Assembly: GCA_004347685.1 (NCBI GenBank)
Contig: SLTJ01000024.1
Location: forward strand, 1-40,621
Source of the DNA: Clostridia bacterium
Lineage (GTDB): Bacteria; Bacillota; DSM-521; Neomoorellales; SLTJ01
Length of the DNA stretch: 40,621 bases
Reading direction: 5' to 3'
Position 1 is the first letter of the stretch. Each line of letters opens with the position of its first letter. The position numbers and the translations under genes were made by a program. Below the pieces are notes generated by a model, which saw only the letters and a program-made list of their open reading frames with translations, was not told the origin of the DNA and searched no databases. Positions 32,880 through 40,621 of this stretch are shown here, one piece after another.

Positions 32880-33215
32880 TGTTGAGAATACAATTGCGTT
32901 TCTTGAGCTTCCCAGAAGTCCATCGGTACGCCACCTGGAAGAACATTCGCCAGAGATTGGCCGGCAGGTGCTACACATCACGATCCCCATGGTCCTTGTG
33001 GGTAATCCCGAGACCGGCCCGAGTCTCAATGGTCTTACCCAAGCCCACCTCGTCCGCCAGGAGGTAGCGCACGCGGTCGTTGGATGTGGCGCGGGACGCG
33101 GTAGTTAACCTCACCCCAAAGATTTTCCACCACAACGATCTTACCGTTCCACCTATCTCTTACAGCCACCCACTGACCCGTGTTCAACGTCCCTATCCCA
33201 AATGCAAATAGCTAA
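32880..33215 (-). pseudogene. N-terminal stub of a second SNF2-type helicase, frameshifted
   Basis: From a TTG near 33187 the sequence reads NTGQWVAVRDRWNGKIVVV and ENLWGEVNYRV. In another frame it gives YLLADEVGLGKTIE, a clear SNF2 Walker A motif (about 33000-33070). After more drift comes LPANLWRMFFQVAYRW, the motif Ia region. At least two frame changes and a deletion separate these pieces. The gene ends where the vapBC promoter begins. Its C-terminal part may be the one at 29813-31681, but I cannot tell which stub that belonged to. Confidence 0.65.
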
Positions 33216-33230
33216 AGGCGGGGGGGCATC

Positions 33231-33731
33231 TCATTCGCCACGCTCCCACCTCCTGAGCCTGGTCTGGCACTCCTGGTGGGGCAAACGTCTCCCTGAGCTT
33301 ACCATCAATTTTAAAGCTTCGGCGGCACGGCGTGGGGTGACAATTCCGTGTGTGACAAGTTCATCCAGGATCCACAAGGTGCCGCGAATGCTAACGCCTT
33401 CTTTTTCAGCCACTTTCCGTAGTAGCTGATCGCCGGTGAGTAAGGTGGCCTTTAACTCCCTGGCCAGTACCAGGGCAAACAGGTCGTTGGAGGACACCCC
33501 GCGATGCTTTCTAACCAATGCTTGAACCTGGCTAATTTGCTCACCGGAAAATCCATGCTCCTGGAGACCCAAGCTCAGGAGATATGCACCTGAAGGTTCG
33601 CCCAATTCCGCGATGATCACATCGGGGACAATGAACCTACACGGGAGGAGAAAGGCCTCAGCCAGTAGGCCGCCCCGGTATGGGTCTATCCAGATATTGG
33701 TGTCAGTGATGCAGGGTGAGGGGCAGTCCAT
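33231..33731 (-). CDS. PIN-domain toxin paired with an Xre-ImmA antitoxin
   Basis: The protein (166 residues from ATG 33731) has the PIN fold: ITDTNIWIDPY with the first Asp, a helical middle with IIAELGEPS, SSNDLFALVLARELKATLLTGD with the next acidic residues, then RGTLWILDELV. It is longer than VapC because of a C-terminal extension that ends in a basic RRWERGE. The start overlaps the antitoxin gene by 29 bases. PIN proteins with COG2856-type partners are a recognised toxin-antitoxin type. Confidence 0.72.
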   Translation of the reverse strand: MDCPSPCITDTNIWIDPYRGGLLAEAFLLPCRFIVPDVIIAELGEPSGAYLLSLGLQEHGFSGEQISQVQALVRKHRGVSSNDLFALVLARELKATLLTGDQLLRKVAEKEGVSIRGTLWILDELVTHGIVTPRRAAEALKLMVSSGRRLPHQECQTRLRRWERGE

Positions 33732-34767
33732 GGTGCTTCGTTGCGATCTCCTCTCCCAGCTTGCCGTAAGGTATGCCAAGGAGTTCCGCTGCCCGCGTTT
33801 CAGAGATTACACCCTCCGCTAGGGCCTGGGCCACCATGCGGTCAAAGCGATGGCTGACTTCGGCGGGGAACTGGTCCCCTGGTTCCACCCGGTGCCAGCC
33901 ACGTGCTCGGAAATCACGGAAGTAGTGCGCGGCAGCCGCTTGAGAAAGGATTCCCAGGTCCATGGCCCGGTACAGCAGAGCCTGCATGCTCATCCCGTAC
34001 TTGTGCTTGAGAAGGTGGAGTTCCAGGGGACCAATCCGGCATCGTTTCCTGCCTAGCTCCTCATGTGCCCTTGCCGACGGCATCAGAAAAGCCCCAGCAA
34101 AGCGGAAGGCCGCTTTTTCCCCGTCCACGGAACTGACAGGCTTCAATACTAGATGCCCAAGCTCGTGGGCGATACTCAGCCGTTGACGGTCACCAGGGTA
34201 CCCGGCGTTTATAATAAAGACCGGGATGTAGTCGTTGGCCAGGGTCATGCACGCGTCAAACCCCTGATCCGCCTCTACCGGCACTACCAAAACACCGTGT
34301 TCTTCCAACACCTCCACCAGGTTTTCAATGGGGTCCAGACCCAAACCCCACGCCTGGCGCAAGTTCGCGGCAACGTCTTCTACTTCCTCTAATGACTGAA
34401 TCTTACCCTTAAAGCCTTTCGGCACCTTAAAGCTAGGACGGCCCGCCGGGAACAATAGCTCTTCAACTTCCAGATAGCGTTCAAGTTTCTCTTGAACTCG
34501 CGCCCACATGGCCATTTCAGTCTTCTTGACCAGCGAGGTCCTTTTTCGGTAGGCCGGATCGGCAAGATTCACCGTGACCGGGCGCAGAAAATACTCCGTT
34601 TTTACTCCCAAGGCACGTGCCAGCCGAATTAAGACCTCCGAGCCCGGGGTGTCAAGCCCCCGCTCGTACTTGGAGATAGCCTGCGCGCTAACCCCAACCC
34701 GCTCGCTTAGTTCGCGCAGGCTCAACCGGGCAGCGGTACGCCCCCGCTTAATGCGTTCCCCGATCAT
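33703..34767 (-). CDS. Xre-family regulator with ImmA/IrrE metallopeptidase domain (antitoxin)
   Basis: Residues 1-60 are a Cro/CI helix-turn-helix (RLSLRELSERVGVSAQAISKYE-like, with TPGSEVLIRLARALG). The middle is an ImmA/IrrE (COG2856) zinc peptidase domain with the active motif LSIAHELGHLVL (HExxH). The C-terminal 60 residues (VAQALAEGVISETRAAELLG) form a small helical region that also occurs in the relic at 34941-35055. The ATG at 34767 follows AGGAGGTG. An inverted repeat about 20 bases upstream is a likely operator. It probably represses its own operon and neutralises the PIN protein. Confidence 0.85.
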   Translation of the reverse strand: MIGERIKRGRTAARLSLRELSERVGVSAQAISKYERGLDTPGSEVLIRLARALGVKTEYFLRPVTVNLADPAYRKRTSLVKKTEMAMWARVQEKLERYLEVEELLFPAGRPSFKVPKGFKGKIQSLEEVEDVAANLRQAWGLGLDPIENLVEVLEEHGVLVVPVEADQGFDACMTLANDYIPVFIINAGYPGDRQRLSIAHELGHLVLKPVSSVDGEKAAFRFAGAFLMPSARAHEELGRKRCRIGPLELHLLKHKYGMSMQALLYRAMDLGILSQAAAAHYFRDFRARGWHRVEPGDQFPAEVSHRFDRMVAQALAEGVISETRAAELLGIPYGKLGEEIATKHHGLPLTLHH

Positions 34768-34780
34768 CGCTTCACCTCCT

Positions 34781-34818
34781 GGTTTACATTATTCCACATG
34801 GGATCATATTTGTAAACC
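34781..34818. promoter_or_regulatory. Inverted-repeat operator candidate for the Xre-ImmA/PIN operon
   Basis: GGTTTACA (34781-34788) and TGTAAACC (34811-34818) are perfect inverted 8-mers with a 22-base spacer, two DNA turns and a bit. They lie just before the Xre start, next to its ribosome site. Confidence 0.55.
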
Positions 34819-34940
34819 GGAGATAGTGCCCAAACCGCTTCTTGTTACACCCTTAGACGGGCATGTACGCCGACTATAGCCCCGACTCGTAGTATAGCAA
34901 AAAACCCAAGGATGGAGCACTTCTATAATGAATGGCCGCC

Positions 34941-35055
34941 GCAGTCCATGGTGCTGCTTCGCAATTTCCTGTTCCAATTTGCCAGACGGTTTGCCCAGGA
35001 GTGCGCACGCCCGCGTCTCGGAAATCACACCCTCCGCCAGGGCCTGGGCCACCAA
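34941..35055 (-). pseudogene. Relic of a second Xre-ImmA antitoxin 3' end with the first codons of its PIN toxin
   Basis: These 115 bases align without gaps to 33723-33837 at roughly three quarters identity. They encode VAQALAEGVISETRACALLG and then the overlapping toxin start MDC, which here ends after eight codons (TAG). The two copies are direct repeats flanking the intact antitoxin gene. The divergence shows that two different tandem modules once existed and one was deleted. Confidence 0.75.
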
Positions 35056-35144
35056 CAGCCCGGAGTTCCTCCTAACCGGGCTTCCGAACAAAACCGGTAG
35101 GGATCCTGGCCAGGGGCACTATTCGGCCACCCATGCCTCGAGGA

Positions 35145-35680
35145 TCATCCCGCCAGCTGAAGTTCAAGCTTAAAGATGTCCACACCCAAGGCAGTGAACC
35201 GATCACGCTGCCGCAGAATCTGCTCGTAATTGCGTTGCGTCAGTTGCAAGGTGGTCTCCTGGGCGGGGTGGCGTTTTCCCAGGGCGGCGGCAACCGCCGC
35301 ACAGCCCTCGCGGTGGAATATCAATACCATGGTAGGCTGCAAGCCCACGAAGAAAACCACAGCGTAAGCTTCCATATCCGTGTGAACCTGACGGTGTGCC
35401 CGTTGACCCAGGTTCCATCAGGGTTGGCCAGGTACTTCACTTGAACTCTTCCGCTGTCTGGTCGCAAGACATCATAGCCCTTCTCCACCCGACTTTCTGC
35501 CAGACGGCCACCCAGCAGACTGGCTACCAGCCGTTCGCTGAATTCCGCCAAGGGGTCGCGATTAGAATGCGGGCATCCCAGTCTTTCCAGCAAGGCCAGG
35601 CGGGCACGCCAGTACTCCTGGAAGTATTTGATCAGCGAACCAGCATCAGTATTCAATTTTTCCAAATCAATCTTCCCCAC
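35145..35680 (-). pseudogene. Frameshifted accessory gene at the end of the csx11 operon (DUF6998-like)
   Basis: Two overlapping frames make one protein of about 177 residues. From the GTG at 35680 the first part reads EFSERLVASLLGGRLAESR, then KGYDVLRPDSGRVQVKYL, and goes off-frame after VNGHTV near 35375. The other frame continues DMEAYAVVFFVGLQPTMVL to FKLELQLAG at 35145. One missing base restores a continuous chain. The YDVL...VQVKY pattern resembles the D and QxK residues of restriction-endonuclease-like folds, and the whole resembles small DUF6998-type proteins. The start overlaps the RAMP gene by 28 bases, so it belongs to the CRISPR transcript. A sequencing error is a possible alternative to decay. 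Confidence 0.55.
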
Positions 35681-36570
35681 GGATCAAAGCGGACTACACC
35701 GGCGCCTTGCACCCTTGTTCCGGGAACAAAGTAATGCGCTTCGGCGTTAACATGTGCCCCCGGGTTCCTGAAGGGAAGGGTGCTGCCGCGCAAATCATAT
35801 TCTCGTCCCGCCAGGAGTTCAATGTCTCCGAAGAATACGCAGTCCTGCCGATATGGCAAGTGGGCAAGCAGTGGTCGGTCTTTCTCCAGCCTAATATCTT
35901 GGTCGGGAGTTATCTCCCAGAGTTTTCCCGCCCCCTCGACCCAGGTCCCGGTACATGCTATCCTTTTGAGCCTTCCAAAACCGTAGTTTCGTTCACCACC
36001 AACGGTAATTCCTTCAAACATGTCCACGTCACCTACAAATAGTGAACCTTCGCGCGACTGCAACGGCTGCCCCATAATTCTTGCCCCATCAGCAACCCAA
36101 ACGGCGCCAACCATAAACACCTTTTGGCTTGGTTTTTTGGATGAGCCAACGACATGCCGGATGAATTCAAGCTCGTGCAGGCTTTCGTCCGCGGCAGTCC
36201 CCGTAACCTTCTCGATAGTTGTAGAGACGTGGGAACCAAGAAAATGTCCCCGGAATTCTTTATCAGAAAGATTGCCCCACTTTAGCCCTTCGGGAGTATA
36301 ATTTGGGTTAAAGATGCTCTCGCCATCAGAAAGGTAAAAATAAGAAAAGAAAACTTCAAGTTTGATCTCATCGCCAACCTTACGAAAGTCTATGGTGGTA
36401 GGTGTCTTAAAAAGCCTGGGTGTCAATCTCGCCGTGACCGCACCCCACAGGCTTTTGCCCGGAACGTAGCACCGGGTTGACGCCAGGATGGTCCCGGCTT
36501 GGTTTGGCAGAAACCCGATATGAACCGGGCTAAGTAGCTCGAAACAAACCAGCAATCTTTGCCAGCTCAT
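35653..36570 (-). CDS. RAMP-superfamily Cas protein (Cas7/Cmr6- or Cmr1-like)
   Basis: The 305-residue protein has the RAMP pattern. The first strand is LVCFELLSPVHIGF, followed by the YVPGKSLWGAVTARLT helix that follows the first ferredoxin-like unit. Later comes the glycine-rich loop VGGERNYGFGRLKRI. Such proteins form the crRNA-bound backbone or cap of type III complexes. The exact subunit (Cmr1, Cmr6 or another) cannot be fixed from motifs. The ATG overlaps the cmr5 stop as ATGA. Confidence 0.7.
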   Translation of the reverse strand: MSWQRLLVCFELLSPVHIGFLPNQAGTILASTRCYVPGKSLWGAVTARLTPRLFKTPTTIDFRKVGDEIKLEVFFSYFYLSDGESIFNPNYTPEGLKWGNLSDKEFRGHFLGSHVSTTIEKVTGTAADESLHELEFIRHVVGSSKKPSQKVFMVGAVWVADGARIMGQPLQSREGSLFVGDVDMFEGITVGGERNYGFGRLKRIACTGTWVEGAGKLWEITPDQDIRLEKDRPLLAHLPYRQDCVFFGDIELLAGREYDLRGSTLPFRNPGAHVNAEAHYFVPGTRVQGAGVVRFDPWGRLIWKN

Positions 36571-36989
36571 TCTCCTTCCTCCTGCGCTTTACTGGCACCA
36601 GAGGCTCCCCCATCGTCCAGTGCCTTGGCATGGTAGCGAGCATAGGTCAGGCTCTGCTCCCATAAGCCCTTGACAAATAAGTAGCGTTCCAATTCCTGGG
36701 CCAATTCTCTTAGCCATGCCGCGATTTCCTTGAGGTTTTGGCCAGAGGGCGCAGGCTTGCCGAGGTAAATAGCCACGTGTTTTTCCCCGCAAAGGCCAAC
36801 CAGCTCCTTTAAGTAGTGCTTGGCGATGTCCGACTTGGCGGTTTGCAGGTAAAGCATGAGTCCATAGGGTCCGTTCTCCAGCAGCACGCCCAGACCCTTG
36901 GTGGCCACATTTTCTTTATCCTTGACTGGCCCTTTTCCCTCTACCATGGCCTGGCCTGTTTTCATACTGAGGAAATCGAGGTTGGTCAT
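36567..36989 (-). CDS. cmr5: Cmr5-like small subunit (Cas11) of the type III effector
   Basis: The 140-residue, helix-only protein sits between cmr4 and the RAMP gene, with ATGA overlaps on both sides. The segment KGLGVLLENGPYGLMLYLQ resembles the Cmr5 stretch in which a Gly-containing turn joins two helices (IR.NGL..TLAFL), and LRELAQELERYLFVKGLW is a long second helix. Sequence similarity in this family is low, so the call depends on size, helicity and position. The last 20 residues are a Gly/Ser/Glu tail. Confidence 0.68.
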   Translation of the reverse strand: MTNLDFLSMKTGQAMVEGKGPVKDKENVATKGLGVLLENGPYGLMLYLQTAKSDIAKHYLKELVGLCGEKHVAIYLGKPAPSGQNLKEIAAWLRELAQELERYLFVKGLWEQSLTYARYHAKALDDGGASGASKAQEEGE

Positions 36990-37846
36990 CCCTGTTCCCC
37001 CCCATCAACGGCACCGGTTTTCAATATCTCAATGCGACCGAAACCTCGCGTGCCCATGCCCCCAATCCCTAACACCTTTAGTCCGGCGAATGCCTTTTCA
37101 AGAAGCTTCTCCAATTTGTTTTCATTGACACCTCCGTTGCCCCGGCGGGAGTCTATCGCTACTTCAAAGCCCAAGATGGTACCACGGGGAATAGCCTCAT
37201 AGGTAAAGAGTCCCCCGGTTTCAGCCGCCCCAGTTGCATCGTTAATTTTGACCGAGGTCCGTACCTCCAGGTGATCGTTGACCAGGTGGTAAAATAACTT
37301 GTCGGAAACCATCACTAATCGTTTTACAAAGGCGAGGCTTTTGGGCAAAGAAATCTTCACTCCAGGCTGGCTAATATCTTCGCTTTCCACAAGGAGCCAA
37401 CCCATCTGGATGACTTTTTCGCCCGTGATGCCTTTCACTGCAACCACCTTATTTTCAAGCGGCGGTTCTTTAGGGAGGACCAAATCGCCCTCAGAATCAT
37501 GACCATTCATCAACCACGTCTCCAAGCGTTCGGCCGTGCTCACCCATATGGTCCCTAACCCGGAGCTGACCGGAAACAAGACTATTTCCACGTCATAGAA
37601 GCGCAGCATACCCTGGGCTTTGGTGTTTCCAAAAACGGTATCGATCTCGGGCAGGTCAGCGTCCTCTTCCTTGGCCAGTTCGGCATACGCTCGTACCGCA
37701 CCTGCCATGGAGGTGCCAGGTATCTTCGGAATCCCCGTTGCCGGCTCCCGTACAATGCTCATGTCAACCCGTCCCAACCGGTAACCGCCAGTGCCGACAT
37801 GAACCGGATCTAAGCATAAAGCCAAATAACTTTGCGGTTTCCTCAT
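36986..37846 (-). CDS. cmr4: Cmr4-like RAMP backbone protein (Cas7)
   Basis: Cas7 subunits form the filament that holds crRNA and cut target RNA in type III-B/C complexes. The 286-residue protein begins with YLALCLDPVHVGTGGYRLG, followed by IPGTSMAGAVRAYAEL. The Cmr4-type thumb region is RTSVKINDATGAAETGGLF and EAIPRGTILGFEV. A glycine-rich end follows: GIGGMGTRGFGRIEIL. An Asp close to GRVD (around residue 28) could be the RNA-cutting residue. The ATG at 37846 follows GGAGGGTG and overlaps the csx11 stop as ATGA. Confidence 0.82.
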   Translation of the reverse strand: MRKPQSYLALCLDPVHVGTGGYRLGRVDMSIVREPATGIPKIPGTSMAGAVRAYAELAKEEDADLPEIDTVFGNTKAQGMLRFYDVEIVLFPVSSGLGTIWVSTAERLETWLMNGHDSEGDLVLPKEPPLENKVVAVKGITGEKVIQMGWLLVESEDISQPGVKISLPKSLAFVKRLVMVSDKLFYHLVNDHLEVRTSVKINDATGAAETGGLFTYEAIPRGTILGFEVAIDSRRGNGGVNENKLEKLLEKAFAGLKVLGIGGMGTRGFGRIEILKTGAVDGGEQG

Positions 37847-40621
37847 TTTTTCTCACCCTCCTCTTTGATCACATGTTGAAATAGTTCTAAGGTCTCCAAG
37901 AGTAAACCGTCTTTTAAGGAAGCATCCAGCCGGCGCTTCATATTCTCACTCAACGTATCCCAGGAGTTGCCGAAAGAGCGGCATAGCACTGCCTGCCCGA
38001 ACCTTGCAAAAACCGGCAAGGTTTCAAGGCCAGCAGTTTGCCATTCCTCCAGCTTGGTACAAAGCGCATCTTCCAGATTATGACACTGGCTTTGGCTGAG
38101 GTTAGCGGTAAGGTCGTGCCAGATATCAAAGACATCCCTGAGCCGGTGCAAGGGAAACGGGCGAGGATGCATGTCCCCATAGGCGATGGATGGACGAAGC
38201 GGCCGTTGTTGACCATTGGCTTGGTAGCTCAGCCGTCGCGCGTCGGCAGTCGAGCCCAAAAAATCAAAGTCAAAGTAGCCTGGCGTCAACCAAAATTCTT
38301 GCGTAACGTCTACCGGGCTTAAATCGGTAAGTCTGTGCCTCTTGCTTTCTGGCTCTTTCTGCGGGTAAAACCCATAAAAATCATCCTGGGCATGGCTGTC
38401 AGTATTCCACCAAGGAGCCTGGAGCATGCCGCTGCTAAAGCCATCATCATCCAGCAGCCGCTGCCCTGCCTCTAATAAAACATAGAGCGGAAACTTCCGC
38501 TTGGCGACCAGCAGGCCCACATGTAAAGGAAGTTTCCCTAATACTTTTCCAAAACGTTGGTCAAAAAGGTCTAGCAAGTTGCGCAGGGTCTCCGGCGCCT
38601 GGTCGGCTGGGAGTAATACCTGACAGAAGACCGGGGAAAAAGCCAGGACAAGATAAGGCAGATAATGCTCTGCTTTGAAGTAATTCGCGTCTACTGTGGT
38701 AGGGCAAACCGTCTGCGGTAACGCCTGTCCCGTCTCCTCATCAGCCCAGGCCAAAATACCCCTGTTTAGCAGGGCAGATCGCACAACCTCAAAACCTCGT
38801 CGTTCATCCTTGCCCTGCTGCCAACAGAACTTGTCCAGCGTGTCTACCGTAACAAAATCCTGCCCGCTCGCATTGAGGCACAGAACCACCAGTGGCCCGG
38901 GCAACAGGTCAGGAACGGTGACCCGGTAAGTCTGTCCCCGGCGTACACCGTCAACAGGATGGCTCGTGGTAAAGTACAAGCGTTGGGGACGCTGGGCGAA
39001 TGTTTTCTCTTCGATTTCCGAAAGCCAAGTACGTAAGAACCCCTGCGTTTCTTCCCAGATCCGGAAAAGGCGCGCGGGAGATGGGTTTTGGGAAAAGAAG
39101 TAGTGGAGGATGGCATCCTCGTCTCTTCCCCTATATAAACTCTCGATCTCGTCCAACAGCCTGTCCACATCGTCAACTTGCCCACCGGATTCTTCGAAGA
39201 AAGTGTTCAGGATGTTCTTTCTCTCAGTTGCTTTGGGATGTCCGCCAACCCAGTGGGCGAAGCTCTTGGCCGCTTCAAAAGCGCGTGAAGGATGGCTATT
39301 TGGTAGTAGAATTTCACCTCGCGAAATACGATCTTGTAAACCCTTCACTACCTGGCCCGGTTTCGGAAAGAGGCGCTTACCGCGTGCCCAGCCGTCAAAG
39401 GTTTGGGAGTATATGGTCGTAAACCACTCACCGCTCAGCCATCGCGACAGGTCGAAGCGTAGGGTGAGCAACGCCACCTGGTTCCGGGTGTCCGCTACCT
39501 CATCCAACCAGATGGTCCGGCCCGTCCGCGCCCCCTCCCATTTTTCTTGCCTGCCTGAACGTCTTTCCCGGCAGACAGGACAAGTTTGGGCGACTACAGG
39601 CTTACCGCGGAACTGGCAGACGGGGCATATGTCCTGACCACCGACCGGGCCAAGCAGCGGCGGATTGTCGAGCAAAAGGTGGTCTTCCTTTCTGGAGCCG
39701 TCCCTTTGGGCCAGGGAAAGCACTGTCGCCACACGAGGTAAGGCGGCTAGCTTATCGCGGGACTCGATTTCCCGGATGATCATAGTCAGCGTCCTGCTGG
39801 GCTTGCTCAGCGTCAGGAAGGGCCAGAGTTCACCATCCGAGATCTCTCGCACCCGGGGAATGATTTTTTTGGCAAGCTCTTCCACCAAAGGAATCGCCTG
39901 ATCGTCATCTACACCTGGAAAGGTTAAAAAGACCCCATTTAGATCCTGGTAAAAGAGGTTCCCCAGCGGGTACTGGACCTCAATGGCCTGCTGGATTGCC
40001 TCTAGAATTTTCCGCAGGATATCCTGGCGGCGCAGGATGTCCGCCGGCTTGCGGCCACGTTTCACGAAGCCGAGCCCGTTCCAGCCGAAACCCAGCAGCC
40101 TCCAGTTAATCTGGTCGAAATCACGGTTGCCGTCGGGTTTCGTTGGGCAAGGCTCCAGGCCCATGGCTAGTGTCGCCAGGACAGGTTTATAAAGTGACGC
40201 GACACCGTACGATTGTGCCCACAGGGTGACATCGTTGGCCGGTTCGCGTGTTTCACCCAAGGCTTGGGACAACCCTCGTTGCAAGATGCCCACACATTGT
40301 TCGCGTAGCTCCGCAATGCTAATCTCATTTCTTAGGTAGAGGTCAAAGGCCTGGGTAAGTTCTTGGTCCATCCCCTTTCTAAGGTCGTCAAGGTAAGCAG
40401 GGTCGATTTTATCACCAGGTCGGTGATGGCCAAAAGGCGTGACAATGCACATGTCATCTATAGGCTGCTGCCACCGCACAACACCTTTCTCATCGGCGGA
40501 GGTCATGCGGTGGCAGGTATTGAGAATATCCAGCAAAGGGCCGCGTTGATCATCTCTTTGCCTTTTATATCTTTCGGGAATTTCTGCGAAAGAGTTAATC
40601 GTCCAATCCTGCCCGCCACCG
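37843..40621 (-). CDS. csx11: Csx11-family Cas10-like large subunit of a type III-C effector, 5' end outside window
   Basis: The frame is open to the window edge (925 residues visible; an internal TTG at 40536 is probably not the start). Numbering from that TTG, residues 110-230 form a first palm-like domain. The GGDD turn is expected where FYQDLNGVFLTFP (195-207) stands. A zinc finger follows with CPVC at 304 and CPVC at 319. A second palm occupies roughly 354-700, with LAFSPVFCQVLLPADQA (631-647) in the GGDD position and LHVGLLVAKRKFPLYVLLEA (671-690), a well-kept Cas10 segment, after it. Neither palm has GGDD, so cyclic oligoadenylate synthesis is not expected. Size over 900, loss of GGDD and Cmr-type neighbours fit Csx11, the signature of subtype III-C. 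An HD nuclease domain, if present, would be upstream of the window. Confidence 0.72.
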   Translation of the reverse strand, partial: GGGQDWTINSFAEIPERYKRQRDDQRGPLLDILNTCHRMTSADEKGVVRWQQPIDDMCIVTPFGHHRPGDKIDPAYLDDLRKGMDQELTQAFDLYLRNEISIAELREQCVGILQRGLSQALGETREPANDVTLWAQSYGVASLYKPVLATLAMGLEPCPTKPDGNRDFDQINWRLLGFGWNGLGFVKRGRKPADILRRQDILRKILEAIQQAIEVQYPLGNLFYQDLNGVFLTFPGVDDDQAIPLVEELAKKIIPRVREISDGELWPFLTLSKPSRTLTMIIREIESRDKLAALPRVATVLSLAQRDGSRKEDHLLLDNPPLLGPVGGQDICPVCQFRGKPVVAQTCPVCRERRSGRQEKWEGARTGRTIWLDEVADTRNQVALLTLRFDLSRWLSGEWFTTIYSQTFDGWARGKRLFPKPGQVVKGLQDRISRGEILLPNSHPSRAFEAAKSFAHWVGGHPKATERKNILNTFFEESGGQVDDVDRLLDEIESLYRGRDEDAILHYFFSQNPSPARLFRIWEETQGFLRTWLSEIEEKTFAQRPQRLYFTTSHPVDGVRRGQTYRVTVPDLLPGPLVVLCLNASGQDFVTVDTLDKFCWQQGKDERRGFEVVRSALLNRGILAWADEETGQALPQTVCPTTVDANYFKAEHYLPYLVLAFSPVFCQVLLPADQAPETLRNLLDLFDQRFGKVLGKLPLHVGLLVAKRKFPLYVLLEAGQRLLDDDGFSSGMLQAPWWNTDSHAQDDFYGFYPQKEPESKRHRLTDLSPVDVTQEFWLTPGYFDFDFLGSTADARRLSYQANGQQRPLRPSIAYGDMHPRPFPLHRLRDVFDIWHDLTANLSQSQCHNLEDALCTKLEEWQTAGLETLPVFARFGQAVLCRSFGNSWDTLSENMKRRLDASLKDGLLLETLELFQHVIKEEGEKK

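Overview
The window looks like chromosomal DNA from a GC-rich, anaerobic, spore-forming Firmicute (Moorellales or Desulfotomaculia-like). The evidence is a CotE-like spore coat protein, two CotS-family coat kinases, haem made from sirohaem by the Ahb route, membrane-anchored multihaem cytochromes c, GTG/TTG starts in many genes, and a class A RNase P RNA. Genus-level placement is inference.

Region 1 (1-7.7 kb) is spore and surface chemistry with several broken genes. It holds a partial amidohydrolase, a ubiE (menaquinone methyltransferase) 3' fragment, cotE, an amphi-Trp domain protein, and a plus-strand run of two CotS-like kinases, a family 4 glycosyltransferase and a UDP-sugar dehydrogenase. 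A sugar epimerase at the end of that run is destroyed by an internal deletion and a nonsense codon.

Region 2 (7.8-21.3 kb, minus strand) is a respiration block. In transcription order it contains a polyprenyl diphosphate synthase, a hexahaem lipoprotein, a decahaem NapC/NirT-type cytochrome, then met8, hemA, hemC, cobA-hemD, ahbC, hemB, ahbD, ahbA, ahbB and hemL. These genes cover every step from glutamyl-tRNA to haem through sirohaem, and no hemE, hemN or hemH is needed or seen. Most neighbours overlap by a few bases, so translation is probably coupled. The cytochromes upstream are obvious consumers of the haem.

Region 3 (21.4-26.3 kb) has an HTH protein lying just downstream of an unusually large rnpB, an M20 peptidase, a GNAT acetyltransferase, a HEAT-like protein of unknown function, tRNA-Leu(TAG) and an orphan 3' half of a tRNA-Lys gene.

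Region 4 (26.3-40.6 kb, almost all minus strand) is an accessory defence island starting at the tRNA-Lys fragment. It holds a PglZ protein with a small partner and a shattered SNF2-type helicase (nonsense codon, IS21 remnant, two different N-terminal stubs). It also has a VapBC pair, an Xre-ImmA/PIN toxin-antitoxin pair beside the relic of a second one, and a type III-C-like CRISPR effector operon: a Csx11-like Cas10 cut by the window edge, Cmr4, Cmr5 and another RAMP protein. No CRISPR array is in the window.

The observations most worth following are: the RNase P RNA with giant P3 and P12 helices built from the same 11-base stem; the Csx11 protein, in which both polymerase-like palm domains lack GGDD; short dispersed heptamer repeats inside the pglZ/helicase genes; and a small frameshifted reading frame with a T6 run just before met8.
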